This document shows, in pieces, positions 43,298 to 51,597 of a DNA stretch of 64,000 nt. The notes under the pieces are model-generated. The model saw only the letters and a list, made by a program, of their open reading frames with translations. It had not been told where the DNA came from and did no database searches. Within the stretch, counting starts at the first letter, position 1; the number at the start of each line of letters is the position of its first letter. The translations under genes and the position numbers were made by a program. The stretch comes from a bacterium (GTDB taxonomy: Bacteria > Hydrothermota > Tepidihabitantia > SM23-42 > JAOAFX01), in contig DASVHD010000038.1 in assembly GCA_036382775.1 (NCBI GenBank), forward strand, positions 50,594-114,593. The letters are read 5' to 3'.

Positions 43298-44461
43298 ATG
43301 AAGCGCATCTATCTCGATTACGCGGCGACGACGCCGGTGCATCCCGAGGTCATGGCGGCGATGCAGGATTATTTCATAAATAAATTCGGCAATGCCTCGA
43401 GCCTTCATACGACCGGAATTGAGGCAAGATCGGCCGTGGAAGCCGCGCGGGAAACCATCGCCCGCTGTCTAAAAGCCCATCCCGACGAGATAATTTTCAC
43501 CTCCGGCGGCAGCGAATCGGATAACTTCGCGGTCAAGGGAGCCGCCTACGCGTTGAGGAAGAAAGGCGATCACATCATTACTTCAAAAATAGAACATCAC
43601 GCCGTGCTTGAACCCTGCCTTTTTCTGCAGGATCAGGGCTTTTCTATCACTTTCCTGCCGGTCGACAAGTACGGACTGGTCGATCCGGATGATCTTAAAA
43701 AAGCAATAACCCCCCGCACGATACTGGTCAGCATCATGCACGCCAATAACGAGATCGGTACGGTCGAGCCGCTCAGTGCGATCAGCGCCGTATGCCGGGA
43801 GAAAGAAGTGTGCCTCCATACCGATGCCGTACAGTCGTTCGGATCTGTCAACACCGCGGTCGACGACCTCGGCGTCGACCTGCTTTCCATTACCGCCCAT
43901 AAGTTCTACGGCCCCAAGGGCGTGGGCGCGCTATATGTCAGAAAAGGAACCCGGATCGTGCCTCTGATCCATGGCGGTGGACAAGAATGGAGCAAGCGGG
44001 CTTCAACCCACAACGTGCCGGGTATCGTCGGCATGGCAAAGGCCGCAGCACTGGCAATAACGGAGATGCCGGAACGCGTCGAACATGTCCGCACGCTCAG
44101 AGACCGACTTATAAAATCGCTCTTCAAGCAGGTCGAGGATCTGAAGCTGAACGGACATCCCCAGCAGCGACTGCCGAACAATGTCAATCTGATCGTAAAG
44201 TATGTCGAGGGCGAAGCGCTACTTGTGAAACTTGACACACTCGGCATCGAAGTATCAAGCGGATCGGCCTGCACATCAGGTTCGCTCGAACCTTCACAAG
44301 TGCTGTCGGCCATCGGCGTGCCGCCCGAGGAAGCCCGCGGGTCGGTCCGCATCACGATGGGCCGGCTGACGACCAACGATGATATCAGCTATGTCATTGA
44401 ACAATTTCCCCGCGTGGTAAAGGAATTGCGTTCGATCTCCGCATATAAGAAACGACCGTGA
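43298..44461 (+). CDS. nifS: cysteine desulfurase, NifS/IscS family
   Basis: The 387-residue PLP enzyme releases sulfur from cysteine as an enzyme persulfide. Key features: YLDYAATTPVHPEV start, TSGGSESDNFAVKG, H in EHHAV, TDAVQSFG, the PLP lysine in SITAHKFYGPKG, and the catalytic-loop cysteine in SSGSACTSGSLEPS. Its stop overlaps the mnmA GTG by 4 nt, so it most likely supplies sulfur for tRNA 2-thiolation, as IscS does for MnmA. No iscU is adjacent. Confidence 0.93.
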   Translation: MKRIYLDYAATTPVHPEVMAAMQDYFINKFGNASSLHTTGIEARSAVEAARETIARCLKAHPDEIIFTSGGSESDNFAVKGAAYALRKKGDHIITSKIEHHAVLEPCLFLQDQGFSITFLPVDKYGLVDPDDLKKAITPRTILVSIMHANNEIGTVEPLSAISAVCREKEVCLHTDAVQSFGSVNTAVDDLGVDLLSITAHKFYGPKGVGALYVRKGTRIVPLIHGGGQEWSKRASTHNVPGIVGMAKAAALAITEMPERVEHVRTLRDRLIKSLFKQVEDLKLNGHPQQRLPNNVNLIVKYVEGEALLVKLDTLGIEVSSGSACTSGSLEPSQVLSAIGVPPEEARGSVRITMGRLTTNDDISYVIEQFPRVVKELRSISAYKKRP

Positions 44462-45498
44462 ACCGGCACCGGATACTGGTCGCAATGAGCGGCGGCGTGG
44501 ACTCATCGGTCGCAGCCGCATTGCTGGTCAAGCAGGGCCATTACGTGGAAGGCGCGACCATGCTGTTCAAGGGTGTCTTAACGGATGATGTGATGAGCGC
44601 CCGGGAAGCTTGTGCGGCGCTCGGCATCAAGCACCGGACCTTTGATTTCAGAAAAAAATACCGCGATACCGTGATCCGGGATTTTATTGATGAATACTGC
44701 CGCGGCCGCACGCCCAACCCGTGCGTGCTCTGCAACGAGCGTTTTAAATTCGGCTCATTCCTACAGAATGCTCTCGCCCATGGATTCGAAGCGATCGCCA
44801 CCGGCCATTTTGCCGGCGTTGTCCGGCGTAAACATGGATACTCCCTTGTCCAGGGCGTCGATCGCAACGAGCAATCATACTTCCTCTACCGACTGGGACA
44901 GAAAGAATTGGCCAGGGCCGTGTTACCACTGGCCCGTATGACCAAGGTCCAGGTCCGCAATCTGGCGCGCAAGATTGGATTGCCGACTGCTCAACGCGAA
45001 AAAAGCCAGGATATCTGTTTCCTGCCCGACGGTGATTACGCATCGTTCCTCAAGAAAGTCCTCCGCATCCGCCTGCGGCCCGGGCCGATCGTCAATGAGC
45101 AAGGCGTGGTCGTCGGCAAGCATAAAGGCATCATGTTTTATACGCATGGGCAGCGCAAGGGACTGGGTATAAGCCATTATGAACCCTACTATGTCACCGA
45201 CATTAATGCCGGCCAGAACACGATCACCGTAGGCGGAAGAAGCAAAGCTTACAAGCAGGAACTCATTGCCGGCAATCTTCACTTCATATCCGGCAGGAAA
45301 TTGACCCGGGAAATGACCGTCCTGGCAAAAGCCAGGTATTTCGCCGCACTTTCTGCCGCTACTATCCGGATGGTCTGCGGTCGGATAAAGGTCCGTTTTA
45401 TAAAGCCGCAGTGGGCATTGACGCCCGGCCAGTCGGTTGTATTCTACAAGAACAGAACCGTTCTCGGCGGCGCCATTATTGACGAGATAATCGCCTAG
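44458..45498 (+). CDS. mnmA: tRNA-specific 2-thiouridylase MnmA
   Basis: The 346-residue protein thiolates U34 of Lys, Glu and Gln tRNAs. It has the PP-loop AMSGGVDSSVAAAL (ATP pyrophosphatase). The two catalytic cysteines are in TPNPCVLCNERFKFG and SQDICFLPDGDY. Other landmarks are ATGHFAGV and YTHGQRKGLGI with a C-terminal beta-barrel. It begins at GTG overlapping the nifS stop; the N-terminus NRHRILVAMSGGVDSS is family-like. Translational coupling to the desulfurase indicates a dedicated sulfur relay. Confidence 0.95.
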   Translation: MNRHRILVAMSGGVDSSVAAALLVKQGHYVEGATMLFKGVLTDDVMSAREACAALGIKHRTFDFRKKYRDTVIRDFIDEYCRGRTPNPCVLCNERFKFGSFLQNALAHGFEAIATGHFAGVVRRKHGYSLVQGVDRNEQSYFLYRLGQKELARAVLPLARMTKVQVRNLARKIGLPTAQREKSQDICFLPDGDYASFLKKVLRIRLRPGPIVNEQGVVVGKHKGIMFYTHGQRKGLGISHYEPYYVTDINAGQNTITVGGRSKAYKQELIAGNLHFISGRKLTREMTVLAKARYFAALSAATIRMVCGRIKVRFIKPQWALTPGQSVVFYKNRTVLGGAIIDEIIA

Positions 45499-45499
45499 A

Positions 45500-46450
45500 G
45501 TGGTCATGGAAATTTTCGACGATATCATAGGCCAGGAAACCGCCAAGCGGTTCGTCCAGACCGCGATGAAGAAAGACAGGTTGTACAATATCCTGCTCAT
45601 CGGTCCCAAGGGTGTGGGTAAAAGAATGTTTGGATTCGCTATGGCGAAAGCAATGGGATGTCATCCCCGCTCGTCGAATTTCATCCTGATCGGTCCCGTG
45701 CCTGCGAAACTCAAGGACAAAGACGAAAAACTGCAGGAATACATGAAAAAGTACCTGCCTGAACACGGCATCGTTGATATTGAGGACAGAGAGTCCATTC
45801 TGATCGGTCAGATCCGACACCTGATCGGCCAGCTCGTGCATATGCCTATGCCCGGGAGCCATCGGGTCGTCCTTATCCTCGAAACGGACAAGATGACAAA
45901 CGATGCCGCGAACTGTTTCTTGAAAACGCTGGAAGAACCGCCCATTGACACGCTGTTCATCCTGACGAGCTCGCGTCCGGACTTCTTGCTGCCCACGATC
46001 CGCTCCCGCTGCCAGATCGTGCCTTTCAACTACCTTAGCGCGAGCCAGATCCAGGACATTGTCTTTGACGCTCAGGACTCGTTCATGCTGGGAAGTCCGG
46101 GCGATATCATGCGCCTGCGGGAAAGCGAAATGTTCGATAAAACCCTTGAGATATTCAAGCAGGCGCCGATGGATGACGGCACCGCGGTCGAGGCGGCGCG
46201 GGAGCTGGAAAGAAAGAACCTGTCGGGATTTTTCTACGAGCTCATGCTTCTTTACCGCCAAGTACTATATCACAAGCTCGGCATGCGCGATGATATTCCG
46301 TTCGAGAAGGAAATCGTTGAAAAGGCGCGGTCCCTTTCGCCGGAGGATGCCATTGCATTGATCACCGAGTTGAACAACTGCATCAACAGCCTGGATTCGA
46401 ACGCCAACCATCTCCTGCTGGTCGCGAACATCCTGCTCAAGCTGCGCTGA
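45500..46450 (+). CDS. holB: DNA polymerase III delta-prime-type clamp-loader subunit
   Basis: This AAA+ clamp-loader protein of about 316 residues begins 1 nt after mnmA at a GTG, or at the ATG at 45506. It has Walker A GPKGVGKRMFGFAMAKAMGC, and sensor/box features in KMTNDAANCFLKTLEEPPIDTLFILTSS and the SRC motif TIRSRCQ. The zinc-binding Cys cluster of E. coli delta-prime is missing. The conserved SRC arginine-finger region supports HolB over DnaX, and the helical C-terminus is the collar. It sits in a mixed housekeeping operon. Confidence 0.85.
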   Translation: MVMEIFDDIIGQETAKRFVQTAMKKDRLYNILLIGPKGVGKRMFGFAMAKAMGCHPRSSNFILIGPVPAKLKDKDEKLQEYMKKYLPEHGIVDIEDRESILIGQIRHLIGQLVHMPMPGSHRVVLILETDKMTNDAANCFLKTLEEPPIDTLFILTSSRPDFLLPTIRSRCQIVPFNYLSASQIQDIVFDAQDSFMLGSPGDIMRLRESEMFDKTLEIFKQAPMDDGTAVEAARELERKNLSGFFYELMLLYRQVLYHKLGMRDDIPFEKEIVEKARSLSPEDAIALITELNNCINSLDSNANHLLLVANILLKLR

Positions 46451-46464
46451 GCGATCCCGGTGTC

Positions 46465-46908
46465 ATGACCTGCCGGTTTATCTGCGACCGCATGCTCGGC
46501 ACGCTGTGCAAGTACCTGCGCATGTCCGGTTTCGATACCGCTTATGCCCGCGATAGCAAAACGGCTTTGGTGAGCGCGCTTCAGGAAGACCGGGTTCTGC
46601 TCACCAGGAATACCAGGATGCGCGGGCAAAAGCATGTTTTTTTTATCACTGCAGACGCGCCGCACGAACAACTGCGCAGTGTTTATGAACATTTCTGTAT
46701 CCATGGTTCGATGAACTTCCTGGGCCGGTGCCTGCTCTGCAACGAACCTTTGAAAAAAGCGGCCAAGGAAGATATCCGGAAGCTCGTTCCTTTCTTCACA
46801 TACAACAACTTCGATGAATTCGCCCAGTGTCCGAAATGCCGGCGCGTGTACTGGAAGGGAAGCCATTACCAGAAGATGAAGCGCGATATCGAGACGACCG
46901 CACCATGA
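46465..46908 (+). CDS. Mut7-C RNase domain protein
   Basis: The 147-residue protein has the Mut7-C (DUF82) layout. A PIN-like part has FICDRMLGTLCKYLRMSGFDTAY and LLTRNTRM with the acidic active-site residues. A zinc ribbon follows with GRCLLCNEPL (CxxC) and FAQCPKCRRVYWKGSHYQKM (CxxC). The domain is predicted to be an RNase; its targets are not known. It overlaps the next gene by 4 nt (ATGA), and an upstream gap of 14 nt separates it from holB. Confidence 0.9.
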   Translation: MTCRFICDRMLGTLCKYLRMSGFDTAYARDSKTALVSALQEDRVLLTRNTRMRGQKHVFFITADAPHEQLRSVYEHFCIHGSMNFLGRCLLCNEPLKKAAKEDIRKLVPFFTYNNFDEFAQCPKCRRVYWKGSHYQKMKRDIETTAP

Positions 46909-48068
46909 TGATCCCAATGACGGTCCCCAACCGGCAGCGTAATCGGGCTTGCCGCGCATTAGTTGCGCTGATCATTTTTGAAGCGATTGCCGGCCTGCTG
47001 CCCGGCTGTCTGCCCTATGTCCAGACCAGAGCCCGTGGCAACCTGATTAGGGTCGCGGTCCTTGCCGGCGCTGATTCGGTCTTCATCAGGGGCATCCGGA
47101 ACCGCATTTATTACGAGAATAACCGCGTCGCCCTGATGCCGGGCGACACCGGCACTCTGTACTTTAAACCTATGGACAAAGCGGTCGCCGTGAACGGCCA
47201 ACGATACCGCGGCAGCGTTGAGGTCCGCAGTCACGGCGGCAAACTCTGGGTTATAAACGTCCTGGACGTCGAGGACTATTTGAAGGGCGTTGTGCCCTGC
47301 GAGATCGGCAGTATCAACCGCGGACTTTTTGAAGTCGGGAAAGCACAGGCGGTCGCCGCCCGCACCTATGCCTACGGTCATATGGGCCGGCACAAGGAAC
47401 TGGGATTCGATGTTTACGCCACGGTGAAGGATCAGGTATATGAAGGTATCGGCGCCGAGAGCGGGATCATCAGCGATGCGATAGCCCAAACCAGAGGAAT
47501 GGTGATCACGGACCATGGGCTGCCCATTGACGCCAAGTATCATTCAACATGCGGCGGCATGACCGCGGACTTCAATGACGCCTGGCCAGGCCAGGGACCA
47601 ACTTACCTGACCAGCGTTCCATGCGGCCTCTGTTCAAACAGTCCCCACTACACCTGGCAAAAACTATGGTCTAACCATGATTTTTTCACGCAGATACGCT
47701 CGCGCCTCCCCCGGGCAGGTGTTGCGATCGGCGACAGCGAACTGATCAAAAACATTGTGTTACACCGTAATAGAAAAACCCAGCGCGTCGTCATGGCTAC
47801 GATCATAACGGACAAAAACAGTTACAAGATCGGGATCAACAGCATCCGCACCGTGTTCGGAGACGACCGCGATCCAGGCGGACTCCTCAAGTCAACCTGG
47901 TTCAGTATAAAGCCTGCGACGGGAGACACCATCGCGGTCATGGGTAAAGGCTGGGGTCACGGCGTCGGCATGTGCCAGTTCGGAGCCATGGAAATGGCCC
48001 GCCGAGGGAAATCCTTTAAGCAGATCCTCCTTCATTATTATCCCGGCACGAAGATCCGGCGTCGGTAG
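46905..48068 (+). CDS. SpoIID/LytB-domain lipoprotein
   Basis: The 387-residue protein has a late lipoprotein-like signal (LIIFEAIAGLLPGC). The SpoIID domain follows: RIYYENNRVALMPG, LDVEDYLKGVVPCEIG, KAQAVAARTYAYGHMG, YHSTCGGMT and GKGWGHGVGMCQFGAMEMA. SpoIID is a lytic transglycosylase acting on glycan strands lacking stem peptides; LytB-like relatives occur in many non-sporulating bacteria. A cell-wall remodelling role is likely here, with nothing to suggest sporulation. The frame extends upstream inside the Mut7-C gene, but the ATG at 46905 overlapping its stop (ATGA) is the sensible start. Confidence 0.88.
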   Translation: MMIPMTVPNRQRNRACRALVALIIFEAIAGLLPGCLPYVQTRARGNLIRVAVLAGADSVFIRGIRNRIYYENNRVALMPGDTGTLYFKPMDKAVAVNGQRYRGSVEVRSHGGKLWVINVLDVEDYLKGVVPCEIGSINRGLFEVGKAQAVAARTYAYGHMGRHKELGFDVYATVKDQVYEGIGAESGIISDAIAQTRGMVITDHGLPIDAKYHSTCGGMTADFNDAWPGQGPTYLTSVPCGLCSNSPHYTWQKLWSNHDFFTQIRSRLPRAGVAIGDSELIKNIVLHRNRKTQRVVMATIITDKNSYKIGINSIRTVFGDDRDPGGLLKSTWFSIKPATGDTIAVMGKGWGHGVGMCQFGAMEMARRGKSFKQILLHYYPGTKIRRR

Positions 48069-48130
48069 GCGCCGGGTCCGGTCTATCCTTTATTTTTTCA
48101 CGATCACACAGGATCGGCTCCGCCGTCCTC

Positions 48131-48159
48131 TTGACTTTTACGCGGTTTTGTGATATATT
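48131..48159 (+). promoter_or_regulatory. sigma-70-type promoter for the proS-nusA-infB operon, leaderless
   Basis: TTGACT (48131-48136), a 17-bp spacer and TATATT (48154-48159). The ATG at 48167 is 7 nt after the -10 box. The -35 TTG opens a longer in-frame reading frame that should not be taken as the start. Confidence 0.7.
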
Positions 48160-48166
48160 TCATGTT

Positions 48167-49885
48167 ATGAAGTTTACCCGATCATTGATCGAAACCATGC
48201 GGGAAGATCCCCGCGATGCCGAGAGTAAAAGCCACCGCTTGCTCGTGCGCGGCGGTTTTATCAGGCAATTGGCATCGGGTATTTTTATTTATCTGCCCCT
48301 CGGCTGGCGCGTGCTCTCCAGGATCGCCGCCATTATCCGCGATGAACTGGACCGCGTGGGATGCCAGGAAATGCTCTGCCCCGCGATCGCGCCGAAAGAA
48401 ATATGGGCGGAATCCGGACGCTGGTTCGACTATGGCGACGACATGTTCCGGTTCAAGGACCGCAAGAACCGAGATTACTGTCTCTGCCCCACCCATGAGG
48501 AGATAATGACCGATATCGCGCGGACCGTGATCCGTTCCTACCGGGACATACCCCAGATCTGGTACCAGATCCAGACGAAATTCCGGGACGAACCGCGTCC
48601 CCGTTTCGGCGTTATTCGTTCACGTCAGTTCATAATGAAGGATTCATATAGTTTCGACCGTGATGAAAAAGGCCTTGATGCGAGTTTCAACCTGCACCGG
48701 GAAGCTTACTGCCGGATATTCAAGAGATGCGGGCTTGATTTCGTGGTGGTCGATGCATCAGGCGGCATCATGGGCACCGGGGAATCCAAGGAATTCATGG
48801 CCCTGGTGGAAGGCGGCGAGGACCGGGTCATGGTCTGCAGTGCCTGCGACTTCAAGGCGAACCTTGATGTTACCGAAGGCAAGAGCGAGTACCGGTCATA
48901 CACCGATTCCGCCATCCAGAAGGTCGAAACGCCTGACCGCAAAACCGTCGAGGAGGTCAGTTCATTTTTGAAGGTGACTCCCGACAACCTGGTCAAGAAC
49001 ATGTTCTATACGGCGCCCGGAAAACAACCGGTCCTGGTCCTGGTCCGAGGCGATTATGAGATAAATGAAACCAGGGTTAAGCAAACCATCGGCGCCGATT
49101 TCGTACCGGCTTCCCCCGATGATATAGTGAAGCATTTCAGCGCTGAGCCCGGATATATCGGGCCCGTGGGGGTGTCGGGCATCGCGGTCTATGCCGATGA
49201 TCTGCTGAAGGACACCCAGGGAATGATCACGGGCGCGAACCAGAACGGATACCATATCAAGGGTTTCAATATCAGCCGCGATATCAAGGTCACGGCATTT
49301 ATTAATTTGAGAACGGCGCATTCCGGCGACCGCTGCATGAAATGCGGCGGCGAACTCAAGCTGCGCAGCGCGCTGGAACTGGGCCATATTTTCAAACTGG
49401 GCACGAAATATTCGATCGCCCTTGGGGCGCATTTTATCGACGAACGCGGCAAAGAACAGCCGGTCGTCATGGGCAGTTACGGCATCGGGCTGGAAAGAAT
49501 AATGGCCTGCGCTGCCGAGCAGCTGGGTGATGACAAAGGCATGGTCTGGCCGATCACGATCGCCCCTTATGACATATATATCGTCGTCTTGAACCCGCAG
49601 GAGAAAAATATCCAGACGCTCGCCGATGAAACGACTGCGTCTTTGATCCAGGCCGGTTTCGCGGTCATCGTTGACGACCGCGACCTTGCGGCGGGTGTAA
49701 AATTCACCGATGCCGAGCTGCTGGGTATGCCCATCCGCCTGACCATAGGACCCAAGGGCATAAAGAATAACCGTTTTGACATCAGCATAAGGCAAACCGG
49801 CGAAGTCAGTGAAACGAACAGGGCGTCGATAACCGCGCAGTGCCGCGAGATCAAAGAACGGCTCCTTGGGAGGATCAATGAATAA
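48167..49885 (+). CDS. proS: prolyl-tRNA synthetase
   Basis: The 572-residue class II synthetase charges tRNA-Pro. The N-terminus MKFTRSLIETMREDPRDAES and the RGGFIRQLASGIFIYLPLGWRV stretch are typical of bacterial-type ProS. Motif 2 lies around TKFRDEPRPRFGVIRSRQFIMKD. The YbaK-like editing insertion (about 225-385) is present, and motif 3 is GSYGIGLERIMA. The anticodon-binding domain closes the protein. The start at 48167 is fixed by homology and by the promoter at 48131-48159. It heads an operon for translation and transcription factors; the rimP gene starts 8 nt before its stop. Confidence 0.95.
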   Translation: MKFTRSLIETMREDPRDAESKSHRLLVRGGFIRQLASGIFIYLPLGWRVLSRIAAIIRDELDRVGCQEMLCPAIAPKEIWAESGRWFDYGDDMFRFKDRKNRDYCLCPTHEEIMTDIARTVIRSYRDIPQIWYQIQTKFRDEPRPRFGVIRSRQFIMKDSYSFDRDEKGLDASFNLHREAYCRIFKRCGLDFVVVDASGGIMGTGESKEFMALVEGGEDRVMVCSACDFKANLDVTEGKSEYRSYTDSAIQKVETPDRKTVEEVSSFLKVTPDNLVKNMFYTAPGKQPVLVLVRGDYEINETRVKQTIGADFVPASPDDIVKHFSAEPGYIGPVGVSGIAVYADDLLKDTQGMITGANQNGYHIKGFNISRDIKVTAFINLRTAHSGDRCMKCGGELKLRSALELGHIFKLGTKYSIALGAHFIDERGKEQPVVMGSYGIGLERIMACAAEQLGDDKGMVWPITIAPYDIYIVVLNPQEKNIQTLADETTASLIQAGFAVIVDDRDLAAGVKFTDAELLGMPIRLTIGPKGIKNNRFDISIRQTGEVSETNRASITAQCREIKERLLGRINE

Positions 49886-50336
49886 CGCCGATCTGGAAAA
49901 GATCACGGCGCTGGTTCAGGGTATCGTCGAGGACATGAACATGCGCCTGTACGATGTACAGTTCAATCCCGTCTCGCGGATCCTGAGCGTGTTCATTGAC
50001 AAAACGGCTGGCGGCGTCACGGTCGATGACTGCCGGCGCGTGAGTTCCCAGTTTTCGCAGGAGCTTGACAGCGCGGACCTGATCCCATCGTCATATACGC
50101 TTGAAGTCTCGTCGCCAGGCATCAACCGTGCGCTGAAAAAACTTGATCACTACAAATGGGCGCTGGGGAAAATTGCGGAGATCGACCTGGGCAAGACCAG
50201 GATAAAAGGTCACCTTCGGGACGTCAACGAGAGCGGCGTTACCATCGCCACCGACAGCGGCGAAGAATACATCGCCTTCAGCACCATTGTGAGAGCAAGA
50301 GTCATGGAGGAAATAGAACATGGCAAACGAAGATAA
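49878..50336 (+). CDS. rimP: ribosome maturation factor RimP
   Basis: The 152-residue protein is needed for 30S maturation. Landmarks: LRLYDVQFNPVSRILSVFIDK-like N-domain, GGVTVDDCRRVSSQFSQELD, YTLEVSSPGINRALKK and a C-terminal SH3-like domain. The TTGGGAGGATCAATG context (GGGAGG 5 nt upstream) selects the ATG at 49878 over an in-frame start at 49866. It is followed by nusA with a 17-nt overlap, the classic rimP-nusA-infB order. Confidence 0.93.
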   Translation: MNNADLEKITALVQGIVEDMNMRLYDVQFNPVSRILSVFIDKTAGGVTVDDCRRVSSQFSQELDSADLIPSSYTLEVSSPGINRALKKLDHYKWALGKIAEIDLGKTRIKGHLRDVNESGVTIATDSGEEYIAFSTIVRARVMEEIEHGKRR

Positions 50337-51597
50337 TATAATAATTGACAATATGAAATCGATCGCCCGCTCCCGGGGCGTAAAATTCGACTACGTGGTT
50401 GATTCACTCGGTGAGGCGATCAAAAGCGGGATCAAGCGGAAATTCGGAAAAGGCGTCGAATCCGACGTCGTCGTCAACAAATCCACCGGCGAGATCCGGA
50501 TCTTTATCGTCAAAAAGATCGTGGAGACGGTGACCGACAAGGACAAGGAGATCGACCTTGCCTCTGCCCAGGAAAAGAACAGCGATTACAAGGTCGGCGA
50601 TGAATACCGGCTGCAGATCACTCTCTCCGACCTGGGCCGGACCGCCATTGAGTCCGTGAAACAGGCCCTGACCCAGCGCATCAGCGAAGCGGAACGGAAC
50701 CGGATCCTGGCCGAATACGAAAAGAAGGTCGGCGAGATCGTGAAAGGCATAATCAAGGTCGTGAGTCGCAACGAAGTGCTGGTCGACCTCGGCCCGGTCG
50801 AAGCCACCATCCCAAGCTATGGTCTGATGCGCACCGAGCATTACCGCCTAAATTCGCCCCTGAGGGCGGTCGTGTTCAAGGTCGACCGCGCCCAGTGGGG
50901 ACCCAAGATCATTCTTTCTCGGACCGACTCGAAGTTCCTGGAACGCCTGCTCTTTTACGAGATACCCGAGGTCAAGGATGGGATCATTCAGGTCGTAAAG
51001 ATCGTGCGTGAACCAGGCGTCAGGGCAAAGGTCGCGGTGCAGACGATCGATCCCAAGATCGACCCGATCGGCGCATGCGTCGGTTACCGCGGCAGCCGGA
51101 TCCAATCCGTAGTCAAGGAACTATCCGGGGAAAAGATCGATGTCATCCAGTGGTCAAAGGACGCCAACCTGCTGATCAACCGCAGCCTATCGCCAGCCAA
51201 GGTGAAGCTGGTGCTGGCTTTAAGCGAAGGGCACGTGTTGGCAGTCGTCCCGGATGATGATTATTCAAAAGCGATCGGCAAGAACGGCGTCAATGTGGAC
51301 CTCGCCTCAAAATTGACCGGGATCGAGATCGAGATTAAAAAGGTCTCGGAATACAAGAAGGAACTCCAGGAAAAACTGCTGGCTGAAGCCAAAATCGAAG
51401 ATGTGGAAGGGGTCAGCAAAACGTTAAAGAAGATACTGATCGAAAAGGGGTACACCAACGTCCTCAGCGTGCTCAAAGCCACGCCGGAAGAGCTCAAGTT
51501 CCTGCTGTCGCTGGATGATGAAGCCGTGACCAAGCTGTTGGAAAAACTAAGGCCTGCCGTACCGCCGCCGCCTGAGGAAGATAATGTCGTCCAATAA
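50320..51597 (+). CDS. nusA: transcription termination/antitermination factor NusA
   Basis: The 425-residue protein has the NusA N-terminal RNA-polymerase-binding domain (1-125) and an S1 domain (VGEIVKGIIKVVSRNEVLVDLG). Two KH domains follow: IDPIGACVGYRGSRIQSVVKELSGEKID and VVPDDDYSKAIGKNGVNVDLASKLTG. A single C-terminal helix-hairpin-helix-like segment has IEDVEGVSKTLKKILIEKGY and KATPEELKFL. It lacks the duplicated acidic C-terminal repeats of E. coli NusA. It binds nascent RNA and modulates pausing and termination. The start overlaps rimP and the stop overlaps infB by 14 nt. Confidence 0.95.
   Translation: MANEDNIIIDNMKSIARSRGVKFDYVVDSLGEAIKSGIKRKFGKGVESDVVVNKSTGEIRIFIVKKIVETVTDKDKEIDLASAQEKNSDYKVGDEYRLQITLSDLGRTAIESVKQALTQRISEAERNRILAEYEKKVGEIVKGIIKVVSRNEVLVDLGPVEATIPSYGLMRTEHYRLNSPLRAVVFKVDRAQWGPKIILSRTDSKFLERLLFYEIPEVKDGIIQVVKIVREPGVRAKVAVQTIDPKIDPIGACVGYRGSRIQSVVKELSGEKIDVIQWSKDANLLINRSLSPAKVKLVLALSEGHVLAVVPDDDYSKAIGKNGVNVDLASKLTGIEIEIKKVSEYKKELQEKLLAEAKIEDVEGVSKTLKKILIEKGYTNVLSVLKATPEELKFLLSLDDEAVTKLLEKLRPAVPPPPEEDNVVQ

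Noticed and set aside
46905..48068. Evidence of sporulation from the SpoIID domain
   Set aside because: SpoIID/LytB domains are widespread in non-sporulating bacteria, and no other sporulation gene is in the window.
48131..48166. TTG start adding 12 residues to ProS
   Set aside because: The TTG is part of the -35 box of the promoter, and the ATG at 48167 matches the family N-terminus.
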